Positions 41,391 through 52,800 of a stretch of DNA of 60,000 nt are shown here, one piece after another. Within the stretch, counting starts at the first letter, position 1, and each line of letters starts with the position of its first letter. Source of the stretch: Hydractinia symbiolongicarpus (Eukaryota > Cnidaria > Hydrozoa > Anthoathecata > Hydractiniidae); contig NC_079879.1 of assembly GCF_029227915.1 (NCBI RefSeq), positions 17,238,001 to 17,298,000 on the forward strand, given 5' to 3'. The notes under the pieces were generated by a model. The model saw nothing but the letters and a program-made list of their open reading frames with translations. It searched no databases and had not been told where the DNA came from. The translations under genes were made by a program, and so were the position numbers.

Positions 41391-41924
41391 TAGTTCAGGG
41401 AGTATGCAACTCATTGTTATATTTACTGTGCAAAAAATGAAAAAACGGTACATCACATTATGATATTACTTAAAACAAAATTAGAGTAAAATACAAAAAC
41501 AACAGCATATGTTAAAGCAAGAATGTTTATTGTCAGAATTTAACCGAAGGTAAAAGAATGATACAAAAGCAAGTTTTTGTTAAAATTGTATATACATAAA
41601 TGTCAAAACTTAACAGGATGAAAAGCAGTTGTGTACTTTTTATTCTCACACTTGACCCATGGGTATAACATAATTACATAATTAAGAGAAAAATAAAAAG
41701 TTAAACTACAGATTTTCACCATTAATTTTCACAACTTTTCTAAAAAACATCATTAAAAAACTATTTAAATATAAAATGTCTTAAAATGATCTTATTATTG
41801 TAAATCCCTAATGGATGAAAATCAGCAAATTCAATCACTTTCTTAAATACATTTTCATCACTACGTGTTGTGACGTACCCATTGATATGACTGTCATCTT
41901 ATACAAAAATACGCTAAGTGTGTC
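41391..41924. other. Intron sequence, no gene seen
   Basis: AT-rich, possibly the 5' flank of the antisense SAMD3-like gene. No promoter element was recognised. Confidence 0.4.
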
Positions 41925-42850
41925 CGTCTGTCTGTGACAGGCAAAGTTGATAACATCATTTTCCTTTGATGTTGCCGAAATTCTTTTTGAAGTCGCCGAA
42001 AAAATTATGTCCATTTTGCGAGCGGGTTTACTTTGTTTACATCACGTGATGAAAACGACTCAATTTGATGTGCTGAAATAAATTTAACGGCTAAATTTAG
42101 AAAAATAGTGTCCTCTCGCCACCAAAAAAACACACAAAAGAACAATCTTGAAAAAAGTAAAATAAGTGGTTCAAAAAAGCATATTTAAAAAGAAAAAAGT
42201 CCAAGTGAAGAAGTAGAAAAGTGAAGTTGGAAGTGAAAGTGGAGCTACGTGGAGCTAGAAGTAAAGTAAATTTAGAAGTAGAAAATAAAAGCCACCAAAA
42301 GAAAGCACAGAAGAACGATCCCTTTACCTTGAAAAAAGGGAAAAAGTGGTTTAAAAAAGCATAGCTATATATTTAAAAAGAAAAGAGACCAAGTGAAGAA
42401 GTAAAAAATGAAGTGAGAAGTGGAGCTAGACGTAAAGTACAGTTAGAAGTAGAAAACAAAGGCTAGAGTTTAAAGTGGATTTGAAATCACAAATAGTAAG
42501 AACTTTGATATTTTTAGACGTTTGGTTTTTATGTCAGTGAATCAAGCAGACCCGCATTTCCCAGGATAAGCCACATTTTTTATATTTTACCATATTTTTT
42601 TACGTTTTGTTGCATAATTCATGTGCCCTGGCGCGTAACTAATGTATTGTCCTAAAATTCAAAATGCTACATAAAGCTGACTAAGAAACGGAAAACTTTG
42701 GTTTGTTGAACTGTAATGTTACTAATTTTACATTACTATTGCTTCTCTTTATATGTGTTTTACTATGCATAAATAGCTAGCTTTAGTTTTAGCTAAGTGT
42801 TCCCAGTTTAAGTATATTTGACTGGGTTTCTTAGCTACTGTTAGCTAGTC
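41925..42850 (+). repeat. Interspersed repeat, inverted partner of the copy at 33.4-34.15 kb
   Basis: It begins near GTCCGTCTGTCTGTGACAGG and ends near TTAGCTACTGTTAGCTAG. Internally it has two direct copies of a block containing AAAAGTGGTTYAAAAAAGCA and AGTGAAGAAGTA (about 42160 and 42340), so it is somewhat longer than its partner. Confidence 0.75.
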
Positions 42851-42859
42851 TCTTATAAT

Positions 42860-44990
42860 AATACGGAGAGTGTGTCTGTGTGTCTGTAACAGGCAAAGTG
42901 GATGTCTTCATTTTTCTTTGATATTGCCGAAAAGTGCATGTCTAATATGTTAAATTTCCTGATGTTACTTCACGATCTTATATATCTTATATTAAATTAA
43001 TGAAGCCATTACAATGCACCTAAAACTTTGAGGGCAAATAACTTGGAAACGAGGTGGTGACGTCAATGATTTTTCACCGCATGGGTAACTAGGGACAACC
43101 TAGGACCAATTTGGGTAATTTTCCCAAACCTGGGTTCCCGAACACGTTTCGGAATGGACGGGTTAATGACGTCATCAAAAACCTTCAAATCCTAATATCT
43201 CTGCAACCGTTCGTCAAAAGTACATGATCTTTAACATGGAGGCTGCAGGTATACAAATTTCTGAAAAAATTTTTTTGGGGGTTTGACTGGCCATTGCTGA
43301 CGTCAGCAGAATTTGGAAACCCTTATCTCATTAACCGCTCATCAAAATCACATTATCATATACATTTTCTTGATCAGCGTTTTAACTTTTGCACAGTACA
43401 GGCAACAAAAAAACTAAATTTCGCCAAAAGTTTTTGTAATTTCACTGCTGACGTTAGCAAAAAATCTAAAACAACCTATTTGTCCATTGTATTGTATTTA
43501 ATATTTAGTATTCTGCAACACTACGGAGAGCTTGCCAAGGCAAAGGCATTTCTGGTGCCTGCCTACTATGCCCTTGCCTGTGCCTCCTATGCCTTGCCTA
43601 CCCCTGCCTTGCTGATTCCTCTTCCTGTTTCCTTGCCTGCCTTTGCCGTGCCCTTTCCTTGCCGTCCTTAATGCCTTTGCCTTGGCAACCTCTCCGCAAC
43701 ACTAGGTTTTATTTTTTTACTAAGTGTTGCGGAGAGGTTTCCTTGCCTGTCTGCCTCTCCGTAACACTTAGTAAAAAATAAATAGTTGCCAAGGCAACCT
43801 CATTCCAGAATAAATTATCCTGCCTCAGTGGATTTTTTCACGGGCTTTATAGACTACTCCGCAACACTTTCTATTTCTAGTGGATAAGGCCCGTGGAAAA
43901 ATCCACTTAGGGAGAAGGGCAATGGAAAAATACGTTGTTTTAAATGTTTAGCTGACGTCAGCCAGTGCAGATCCAAAAAATTTTTTGCGAAACGTTGATG
44001 AGAAAAATATATAGGACTAAATATTTTTGTCGAACGTATAAGGAAATATAAGGGCTTGAAAATTTTGCTGAGGTCAGCAAAGACCCGCAAAAACACACAA
44101 AAAAACGCTGATTAAGAAAATGTATAGGATCATGTATCTTTGACAAACGGTTGCAGAGACATTGGTGTTTGAAGGTGTTTTGACGACGTCATGAAACCGT
44201 TCATTCCGAATCGGTTTTAGGGACCCAGGTTTGGGAAACTTAACCAAATTTAGCCAGGACACCCAGCATAATTTTTCTTACCACCGGGAAATCGGAGTAG
44301 TTAAGGTTGGAAAAATTACGCTGGGTCTTAAACGATTTTTCTGCGGCCAAAATCTGGCCGCGCTTTTTGATTGGCTAATTCTATTGTTCTCTGCTCACGT
44401 GATTAATATCGGGGAAAGCCCTTTTCATCCCGAATATCCCAGCGAGTGGTTTCACTCACCCTAACAAATATTAGTATTCTACAAATTTTTACCAGAGTCA
44501 GATTTGGCCAAGCTTGGTAAACAACCCACAGATATAATAAAATGGCCTCCGAAGCGATTAGTCACATTGTTCAATTTAAACTCGGGGTTTCCGCTCATCG
44601 CTCGCGTCTAATTTTTTTTGTTTGAGAGAAACTCATTTTATCAACTAGAAGAAAAAAGCTTAGTTAACTAGGCTAACCCAAATTGGTATCAGGTGGTCCC
44701 TAGTTACCTACGCCATGATAAATCATTGACGTCACCACCTCGTTTCCAAGTTAATTGGCCTCAAAGTTTTAAATGTATTGTAATGGCTTCATTAATTTAA
44801 TATAGGATATTAACGGTAAAGTATTGTTATTGACGTCGTCCCGCCGTAACGTCAGAAAATTTAACATATTAGACATGCATTTTCGGCAACATTAAAAAAA
44901 AATGAACACATCCACTTTGCCTGTCACAGCCTAAGTGGATTTCTCCACGGGCCTTATTGACTAGTCTCTATAATAAAAGCCGTCGTCTGT
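42860..44990. mobile_element. Large fold-back repeat with about 0.6-1.1 kb arms
   Basis: The arms are inverted: GAAACGAGGTGGTGACGTCA at about 43050 pairs with TGACGTCACCACCTCGTTTC at about 44730, and ATCTCTGCAACCGTTCGTCA at about 43196 pairs with TTTGACAAACGGTTGCAGAG at about 44138. Both outer ends carry CTGTCTGTCTC-type sequence and ACTAGTCTCT. The right arm has an extra 430 bp or so (44250-44690). Between the arms is a small MITE. Segments like CCCGTGGAAAAATCCAC recur at the ends. Non-coding. Confidence 0.75.
43515..43704. mobile_element. MITE with GCAACACT-CGGAGAG ends, TGCCT-rich interior
   Basis: The left end GCAACACTACGGAGAGCTTG, then CCAAGGCAAAGGC, is mirrored at the right by GCCTTTGCCTTGGCAACCTC, then TCCGCAACACT. 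The interior is imperfect TTGCCTGCC repeats, which create the ORF at 43294-43671. A related pair of TGTTGCGGAGAGG ends lies at about 43722-43860. Confidence 0.75.
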
Positions 44991-45539
44991 CTGTCTCTGC
45001 GCGGACCCCCCGCTGAGTTAGAAAATGATGTTACGGAAACACGAATATCAAATGCGATATATTTTTATCCACTTTGTTGCGACGGGTAAATATGAAGGAC
45101 GGGCGAACCCGTGGATTTTTTTCACGGGCAACGACTAGTATTTAATAATTGTTAACACAAAACAAAATAGATAAGTTACGTCATTAATTATAAAAACCGA
45201 AATAATTTCACCAAAATCATAGATCTTGATCATCTAACACCACGGCACAACCAGAAGAATATTTCTGTCCTTTATAATGCACAGAACTTCCTTCCATAAA
45301 GGTCTTAGAAAGTCACATTTTTGTAAAATTAATTCTTTCAAATATTGCGGCATAGTATCAGCAAACACTTCTTTTACGCCTGACAATAGTTCCAAATTGT
45401 CCGAGGAGAAGTAAAACTCCTTTTTGTAGTTTAAATACATTTGATGATGTGTAGACATTGACTTACATACATTGACACGGTTTTTTGATGACATAATGCA
45501 GTTTTTAAAATAGCTATGCTAAGATTCAAATGTGGTGCA
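44991..45539. other. Intron with one unassigned minus-strand ORF
   Basis: The ORF at 45234-45494 (MSSKNRVNVCKSMSTHHQMY onward) has a Cys and aromatic residues but no motif I recognise. It lies just downstream, on the same strand, of a LINE fragment and could be part of that or another element. Confidence 0.3.
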
Positions 45540-45845
45540 CTATTTTTTCTATAATTTTTGACACAGCAGGGATTACAGAGATGGGTTGATAATTGTGAAA
45601 ATTAATTTTAGTTCCGCTCTTGTATACAGGAATAATCTTTGCTGTTTTCTATTTGGATGGAATCTGGCCACTGGGTAATGATAAATTGATTATATGCGTC
45701 AACGGTGCAGCTAAGACGTACAGTCTTTTGAAATAAAGCTAGGAATTTGATTGATACCAACAGCCTTCTTCCGTTTTAAGGACTTCATGAGTTTTACTAC
45801 AGTCTCAGTAGATACTTTTTGTAAGTTGAAACGTTAAGTAGTGCG
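45540..45845 (-). pseudogene. LINE reverse-transcriptase fragment (fingers/palm start)
   Basis: Minus-strand frames read STETVVKLMKSLKRKKAVGI, then NQIPS, then a broken RI..YHYP and FTIINPSL. This matches L..LK..KA.G.D.IP...LK and the following NYRPIS region of non-LTR reverse transcriptases. Strongly mutated. Confidence 0.6.
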
Positions 45846-45984
45846 ATTTTTTATTGTGAAGTGACATGTCCAGGCAAAGTTACGCAACAACATCGATCTT
45901 TTTAGCGAGTTAACAATAGATGAGAAAGTGACTAAACCACTAAAGCACGAGATTCTTTTTTGGATCTGCTTTTTTTTTATTTTC

Positions 45985-46140
45985 GATATCGTAAAACCTC
46001 TAATTTAGTGCGCCCTCTAATTAGTGCGGATGGCATATGTTTCGAAAATTGAACAATTTTCTCCCCTATTTATTAATGCGGACAAGTTTTAAAGAATTTT
46101 CGATTCTCCTCTAATTTAGTGCGCATTGGAAAATTGAAAT
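45985..46140. repeat. pogo-like terminal repeats (CTCTAATTTAGTGCG)
   Basis: AAACCTCTAATTTAGTGCG near 45995, CCTCTAATTAGTGCGG near 46012 and CCTCTAATTTAGTGCGC near 46110 are three close copies of one motif, the usual look of a pogo/Tigger subterminal region. No transposase is attached. Confidence 0.5.
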
Positions 46141-47823
46141 TAACAAATTTTCGTCTAACAGTTCAGTCACCCCTTTTTTATCATGCTAGCATCATTACAT
46201 AATAAAGCTCCAAATAACAGGATCGTCCTCGTTATCATCGCCTTCTAAATGTTTGTTGGCTTTTTCCATACAACTTTCGTAAAATTTACCGTTGCGGACC
46301 TTTGATGTGTCGCTAGTTGTGATGCCACAAACAAGACTCGAAATATCAGTTGATCCCTGGTCCATTTTACGTTTAATATTGCCAGTTACCCACGGACATG
46401 GTTTTCGATGCAAGATTAAATTAGTTGAATTATAAACTTTATTCCAGTCACATGCATCTAAATTCATCTTGTTCATAGTTTCTTATATTACGGCATTCAA
46501 TAGTTTTATGTTTATATTTTACATCTAATTCAACTGTGGAAAGACGTTTCAGCATTTTGACAATGATAATGAATGATGGTAGGCTTTGAATGTTGCAAAA
46601 AACGATTTGTGATATTATAAAAATTAAATGCATTGACAAACTGTGGTCAGATCAGGATCGCAACAACATTATTGACGGGGCAAATTCTGTTTGCGTGCCA
46701 CACAGATTGACCACTGCGAAGCGATCATTGCCAGTGGATGAAACAGATTACATGCCGGTTACTAGCGATGGTGTAGACAGTGCAGAGGAAATTGATTTTA
46801 ATTTAGAAGGTGTTGTTTTCTGATGATTTTATACCACATAACAGTTAGACTTTTTTTATTTTACTTTTAGCTTTTTTCTCTCACCTAAAAACAAGAATCC
46901 AATTAACCCTCCTTTTATCCCATTTTTGAGCAAAAAAAATCCTAAAGATTCTAAATAGAAAATGACCCCTGGTTTTACAGCCTTTACAGAGAAAAGATAG
47001 CCCACAGTGAAAAGATAGTCTGATACCAGGTTGAGGTGCGGATTAAAACCGCAAACATAATGGCAGACCACACAGTAAATTTAATATGGTACGACGAAGC
47101 CTTTCTCATCGTTTGGTATTTTCAAGGAATCCTGCTATACTTGCTATAGGTTACCTCCTGCAACGAAGCAATGTTTTTTTAATATATTTATCACTTTTAC
47201 ACCACTTAGGGGCTTTATAAAATGAATTGAAAAATAAAAAAATAAAACTTGCATGCGTAAATCGTGGTTGCCAAATTAACCTTTTGACACCTGTAAAAAC
47301 ATCGTCAGACTGCAGGAATAGGTTTTATGGAATATGTTTGTCTTGGATTAATTAAAATCAATATCGTATTTATTTATTTGCTTTTATCCTAACAATTCTA
47401 AAAAATTTTGATCACAAGAACGTTATGCCTCGTAACATCGGTCAATATAACTGAATTTACTTACTGTCTGTAGGAGTACCTGATCCAACTGATTATAAAG
47501 AAACTTGAAAGTAACAACAATAAAGGAAGGTAGATTTATTTGCTGTTTCTTGCGTTAAATTAGTAGCTAGCCTAAAAAGCATATTTAAACACAATTTTTG
47601 TGTGCTTGAGGAAACCGAGTGCAATAAAAAAACTCCCTGACACGGGTGCTATGAGAAAACAGTGTGACCATCAACAGTGTAACATGGGATATTTACCCAA
47701 CTTCTCAACTATGCTATATAAGTCTGCTTGCTTCACTCACAAATACGTGTTAAACAAATATTGTCATTGAAAGAGCTGGCGGGCTAATATTCAGAAAAAT
47801 AATGTTTTAAATATTTTTTGTAG
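46141..47823. other. Intron with two unassigned ORFs
   Basis: A plus-strand ORF (46590-46823: IKCIDKLWSDQDRNNIIDGA, NSVCVPHRLTTAKRSLPVDE, then an acidic tail ending NLEGVVF) has protein-like composition. A minus-strand ORF at 46195-46476 contains ACDWNKVYNSTNLILHRKPC. Both lie beside the pogo-like repeats and may belong to a decayed transposon. I recognise neither. Confidence 0.3.
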
Positions 47824-47968
47824 ATTTCTTCAGTGTGTAAGCGAAGCAAATTTCGAAAGCAGTCACGATGCTGCGACACATGTCCTGCTATTCATATCAG
47901 CTATCATACCTAAGGCATTTAGTTCCCTTTTAACTTCATTCGTTCTGGAAACAGCTGGCGATTTCAAG
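47824..47968 (+). CDS. P450 exon 7 (I-helix) with atypical active-site residues
   Basis: It follows TTTTGTAG (start 47824) or TTCTTCAG (start 47834) and ends TTCAAG|GTGTAT. It encodes CVSEANFESSHDAATHVLLF, ISAIIPKAFSSLLTSFVLET, AGDFK. In most P450s the centre of this helix reads (A/G)Gx(D/E)T(T/S); here the aligned stretch is ISAIIPKAFSS, with no acid-threonine pair and with a proline. P450s that rearrange endoperoxides or hydroperoxides, rather than hydroxylate, often have altered I-helices. The frame is open and phase 0 at its end, so the change is not a sequencing break. Confidence 0.85.
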
Positions 47969-48048
47969 GTGTATAAATGTTTTTAGATGTTTGCAATTTT
48001 TTTTAACTAATCGTTAAATATTTAATTTATTACCTTTCCTTTTTATAG

Positions 48049-48159
48049 GAAGAGTTGAGAGAGCGGTCTTTATCGAGTGACAAGTTTTTAGATGATGTAT
48101 TGTTGGAGGTTCAACGTTTGTGGCCGCCGTTATATGGTGGCATGAGAGTTTCCAAAGAG
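48049..48159 (+). CDS. P450 exon 8 (J/K helices, ExxR)
   Basis: Between TTTTTATAG and GTAACG; 37 codons in phase 0. Encodes EELRERSLSSDKFLDDVLLE, then VQRLWPPLYGGMRVSKE. The ExxR pair (E of LLEVQR and its R) needed for haem-pocket architecture is intact, followed by the P-P/GG-R sequence typical after helix K. Confidence 0.92.
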
Positions 48160-48354
48160 GTAACGAATTGCGATGTCTTCCTTTCCAGAGGGAAAGTTAT
48201 CATTAAAATCAACATAAAAAATTGTCCACCTTATTTTCGAGTTTCAGATATTACAAAGATTGTTTAGAAGTTTAAAGAGAGATTTTTCTTTTTTTTATAT
48301 ATATTTTTCATATAGAGCTGATTTTATAGTTATGTTCCTTAAAATGTTTTATAG

Positions 48355-48482
48355 GAAGTGATAATAGATGGATTTAAGATTCCTAAGAACTTTAGCATTG
48401 CCTACATTATACGATTTGGAAACAGAGACCACGATATATTTCACCAAGCTGATCAATTTATTCCTGAACGATGGCAGGAAGA
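48355..48482 (+). CDS. P450 exon 9 (PERW region)
   Basis: Between GTTTTATAG and GTAAGATT. Encodes EVIIDGFKIPKNFSIAYIIR, FGNRDHDIFHQADQFIPERW, QE. The IPKN, HD and F.PERW blocks are standard for P450s between helix K and the meander. Ends in phase 2. Confidence 0.92.
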
Positions 48483-48659
48483 GTAAGATTCCCAAATTTA
48501 TATTTTATTTTTTGTTTTCATTTAGTTCGTTTTTTAAATTGAAAGTTTAAAATATTACTGTGGCGCCTATCTGCCTGCAAAAAAATTAAAATTAAATAGT
48601 GATATCAATTAACTGTGCATTTACTACATCATTTACTCAGTACGAATTATTTGCGGATA

Positions 48660-49265
48660 TTGATCACTGAGCAAAACCTATCTGCGCAAATTTATCACTT
48701 AGCAAAACGTACCTGAGCAAGGTTTTGCTACGTGATCAATTTGCACAGTTAGCTTTTTCTAAGTGATCAGTTCGCACAGATAGGTTTTCCTTAGTGCTCA
48801 ATTTACACAGTTAACGTTTTCTAAGTGATTAATTTGTGCAGATAAGTTTTGCTAAGTGATCAATTTGCAAAGACACGTTTTTCTAAGTAATCAATTCATA
48901 GAGATAAGTTTTTCTTAGTGATCAATATGCACAGTTAGCTTTTCTTAAGTGATCAGTTCGCACAGATAGGTTTTCCTTAGTGCTCAATTTACACAGTTAA
49001 CTTTTCTAAGTGATTAATTTGTACAGATAAGTTTTGCTAAGTGATCAATTTGTAATCAATTTGTAAGCTAAGTAATCAATTCATAGAGATAAGTTTTTCT
49101 TAGTGATCAATATGCACAGTTAGTTTTTCTTAAGTGATCAGTTTGCACAGATAGGTTTTCCTTTGTGCTCAATTTGCACAGTTAACGTTTTCTAAGTGAT
49201 TAATATGTGCAGATAAGTTTTGCTAAGTGATGAATTTGCGCAGATAGATTTTGCTAAGCAATCAA
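48660..49265 (+). repeat. About 31-bp minisatellite, left half
   Basis: The unit reads roughly TTTTGCTAAGTGATCAATTT then GCACAGATAGG. About 18-20 diverged copies occupy this intron after exon 9. The same array continues at 54690-55470, so the intervening 5.4 kb is an insertion into the array. Confidence 0.9.
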
Positions 49266-49861
49266 TTTTTCATGGTGACCACGGTCCTGGATATTCCTGG
49301 AAAAATCCACTTGTCTTGGAAGTTCCTGGAAAATAAAGATGTCCTGGAATTGTCTTGGAAAGTAATCATGTTAAGAAAAATGTTTGCAAGTAGTAGTTAA
49401 TAGGTAGATGTTTCTTAAACCTTTTTATTCTACATCATTGAGCATCATTTTTATTATTTTTCATGGGCTTCCCATGAAAAAAAATAAAATGTCATAACGA
49501 TCGTTAAGACTCTAAGGTTCTTAGAGATCGATTTGTTATCTTTTAGGAAGCTTCTAGAACTACATTATGTTAGCTTTGCTTATTGAGAAAAGAAAAATAT
49601 TTTTTTATTTTTTTTTTATTTTAGTCCAAACATTTCTCAGAAAATTAATATTCAAATTTTGTTGATATAAATGAAAGATCCCAGAAATGAAGTTTGCATT
49701 GTGTAGCCACCTACTGTGACGTTTTGTTGCATAATATGTTTATTCTAAACCAATCAATATGGTCAAATAAGTTTGTTTACAAGACCTAAACTAAAAATAT
49801 TGTAGTGGGCACATTAGTGAAAAATTCACATATCTAGGTAAGTTAAAGTTAGTCCAGCTAA

Positions 49862-52800
49862 TAATAATAATAATAATAATAAATATTTAAAGTGGCTAGC
49901 CCAGAAAATCACAAAAACCTATAGTTAGTGGATTGTTTCCACTGGGGGCCACTAGAACAAAAAAGAAACAAAAAAATGATAAACCTTAGACTGCCTCAGC
50001 TCAATCAAACATAGTAACATTTATAATCTGTGAAAATTGAAAAGAAAAAGAATAAAAAACAAAAATTAAAAAATTCAAAAGTGATCTCCATTAGAATTTG
50101 CCAAATACATTAGAGATGGAAGTCTTAAACGAAAGCAGACTTCCATCACAGGTCACTTGGTCTGGAAGATTATTCCACACTTTTGCAGCTCTAAATGGGA
50201 AGGCTTTTTTGCCAAATTCCGTGTTGACCAAGGGAAGTGTGAACCTGTTTTTTGAAGCTCCTCTTGTTTGATGATTATGACAGTTTTTTGTCAAAAGGAA
50301 TTTTGAGCGCATGTAATCAGGAGCAATGTGATTCATGGCTTTGAAAACTAATATGGCATCGTTTTTGATGAGTAAATTATTCATTGAATATTCCCTCTCT
50401 TTCCCAAGAAAGGTACGGACACATTTTAATCGTTTTTCTAGTTTTCCCAATCTACCTTGGGTGGCACAAGCCCATGCCGAGGAGCAGTAGTTGAAATATG
50501 GCATGACAAGTGCATTAATTAAAAGTTTTTTGGTGTGAGGTGTTAAACAGGATGCAATGGTTCTAATTTTAGAATATTTAATTAGTATTTTTCTATTTAT
50601 GTCATTAATGTGCTTTTCCCATTGCATTTTTTGATCAAATGTTACCCCAAGATATTTAACTTTTTCGCTCCTCTTCAAAGGAATACCCATATAGTTGATA
50701 GTTTTGTTCTCAACTTTTTTTAACTGGCTGTGGTTGCCGAAAAAGATTGTTTCAGTTTTGTCCGTATTAATAGTCATTTTGTTATTATTCAGCCAGAGGT
50801 CGACTTGCGAAAGTTCTAACTCGACCTGGGAGACAAGGGTATCCAAGTTTTTATGAGACGAAATAATTATTGTATCATCCGCATATAGATGGTGGTAGTT
50901 TGAATTGATGACAGATTTTAAGTCATCAATATACAAAAGAAAGAGCAGGGGCCCCAACACAGATCCCTGCGGCACCCCAAAAGCGTCTTCATGAAGCAGA
51001 TCTGATCCTGTGTCGTTTACAAGAGTCAGCTGCATTCGGTCCGTTAAGTAGGACTCGAACCAGTCAAAGGCAGCATCTCTGATGCCAAAACACCATAGTT
51101 TTTTTAACAAAATTTTATGATCAACAGTGTCAAAAGCTTTTTTAAGGTCAATGAGCACAGCACAAACAAAGTTATGTTGGTCGAGCTCAGTAAGAATAAA
51201 ATCAGAGACATCGACTACTGCAGTTTCTGTGGAAAAGAGTTTTCGAAATCCGGACTGTCTGTCATTCAGGAAGTTGTGCTCAGAAATAAAATGAGACATT
51301 TGCTCATGCACTAACTTTTCAAAAATTTTCATAGGAATTGGCAAAATGGAGATAGGCCGATAATTAGTAGGATCTGTTTTATTGCCACTTTTAAAAATAG
51401 GCGAGACCCTTTTAGTCTTCCAACATTTAGGTACATAACCAGTAAATAAAGATTTGTTGAAAAGACTTGATAAATAAATACTTAAAACTGACGAACCTGC
51501 TTTTAGCAGTCGTGAACCAATTCCGTCCAAGCCTGTAGCTTTATTAAGTTTTAGTGATCTAATTATTTTTTCGACACTTTTGGTCTCAATACGAGCCCAC
51601 CGAAAATCGTGTCCGCTAACAGGTGGATTAACATTAGTAGTGTCAGAAGAAAATTTAGAGGCTAGTTTGGCACCAACACTGACAAAAAATGAATTGAATG
51701 TGTTGGAAATTTCTTTTGGGTGAGAAGTTTCTGTACCATCGTTTTGGACTACTCGTTTTATCGAGGTAGTATTGCCTGACTTATCAGGAACCAGTTTTTT
51801 TAGGGTTTTCCAAAGTTGTTTTGGCCGTTTTTGAGAGTCCTGCAAAACGTCATTATAGTACTCGTTTTTGAGTCGATTTTTGAGACCTATTACCTGGTTC
51901 CTTTTTTGTTTGAAAGCTTCCCAGTCTATGATGGATTTTGTTTTTGATGCTTTCCGATTCAAGAAGTCTCTTTCTTTGATGGCTATTATTAATTCATCAG
52001 TGACCCATGCCTCAACACGGCCAGAAAATCTATGTGTTTTGAAAGGGGCATGTTTGTCAGCCACTGTTTTAACATTTTTATTCAGTTTCTCACATGCTTT
52101 ATCAAGGTCATCATAATTATTAAAATATGACCAGTCTAAATTCCTGAGGTCCTTCAGAAAAGCCTCTTCAGTGAAGTTCTTGTAGCTACGAACCTTGCAT
52201 GTTTTAGGTTCAAATTTTGGCCTTTTGAATTTTCTGATCACATAAACTAAATTGTGATCACTGATGCCTAAATCCATGACACCAGTTTTAGAAATACAAG
52301 AACTGTTAGAAAGTATCAAGTCTATAAGAGTGCTACTATTTTCAGTAACACGAGTTGGCTCCGTAATATGTTGTTTTAGGAAAAGAGTGGAGCATAATTC
52401 CTTTATTTTGGAGGAAAGAGCATATTTTGAAAGCATGTTACAGTTAAAATCTCCCAAGATAAAAACTTCTTTCTCTTCTGGGAGCTTGTTAAAACACTGT
52501 TTAAAATGAGTACACAGGTTTTCGGTACTCTGCAAATCACTACCTCCAGGTGGCCTGTAAACCCCACACACGTAAATAGGTTTAGTTTTTTTCAGGCACA
52601 CTTTCACCCATAGTGATTCAACATTTTCGAAGTAAAGGTGTTTCAAAAGGTGGCTATCCAAGTTTTCATTAACAAAAATTAGAACACCCCCACCTCGTCT
52701 ATTCCGATCATTCCTATAACAAACATAGCCATCAATTTTAACGTCATTGTCAGTGATGGTGTCATCAATTTTGGTTTCACAGATGGAGAATACATCAAGT

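Noticed and set aside
43294-43671. 125-codon ORF with a Pro/Ala/Leu-rich end
   Set aside because: It is created by TGCCT repeats inside a MITE and the fold-back arm; no family resemblance.
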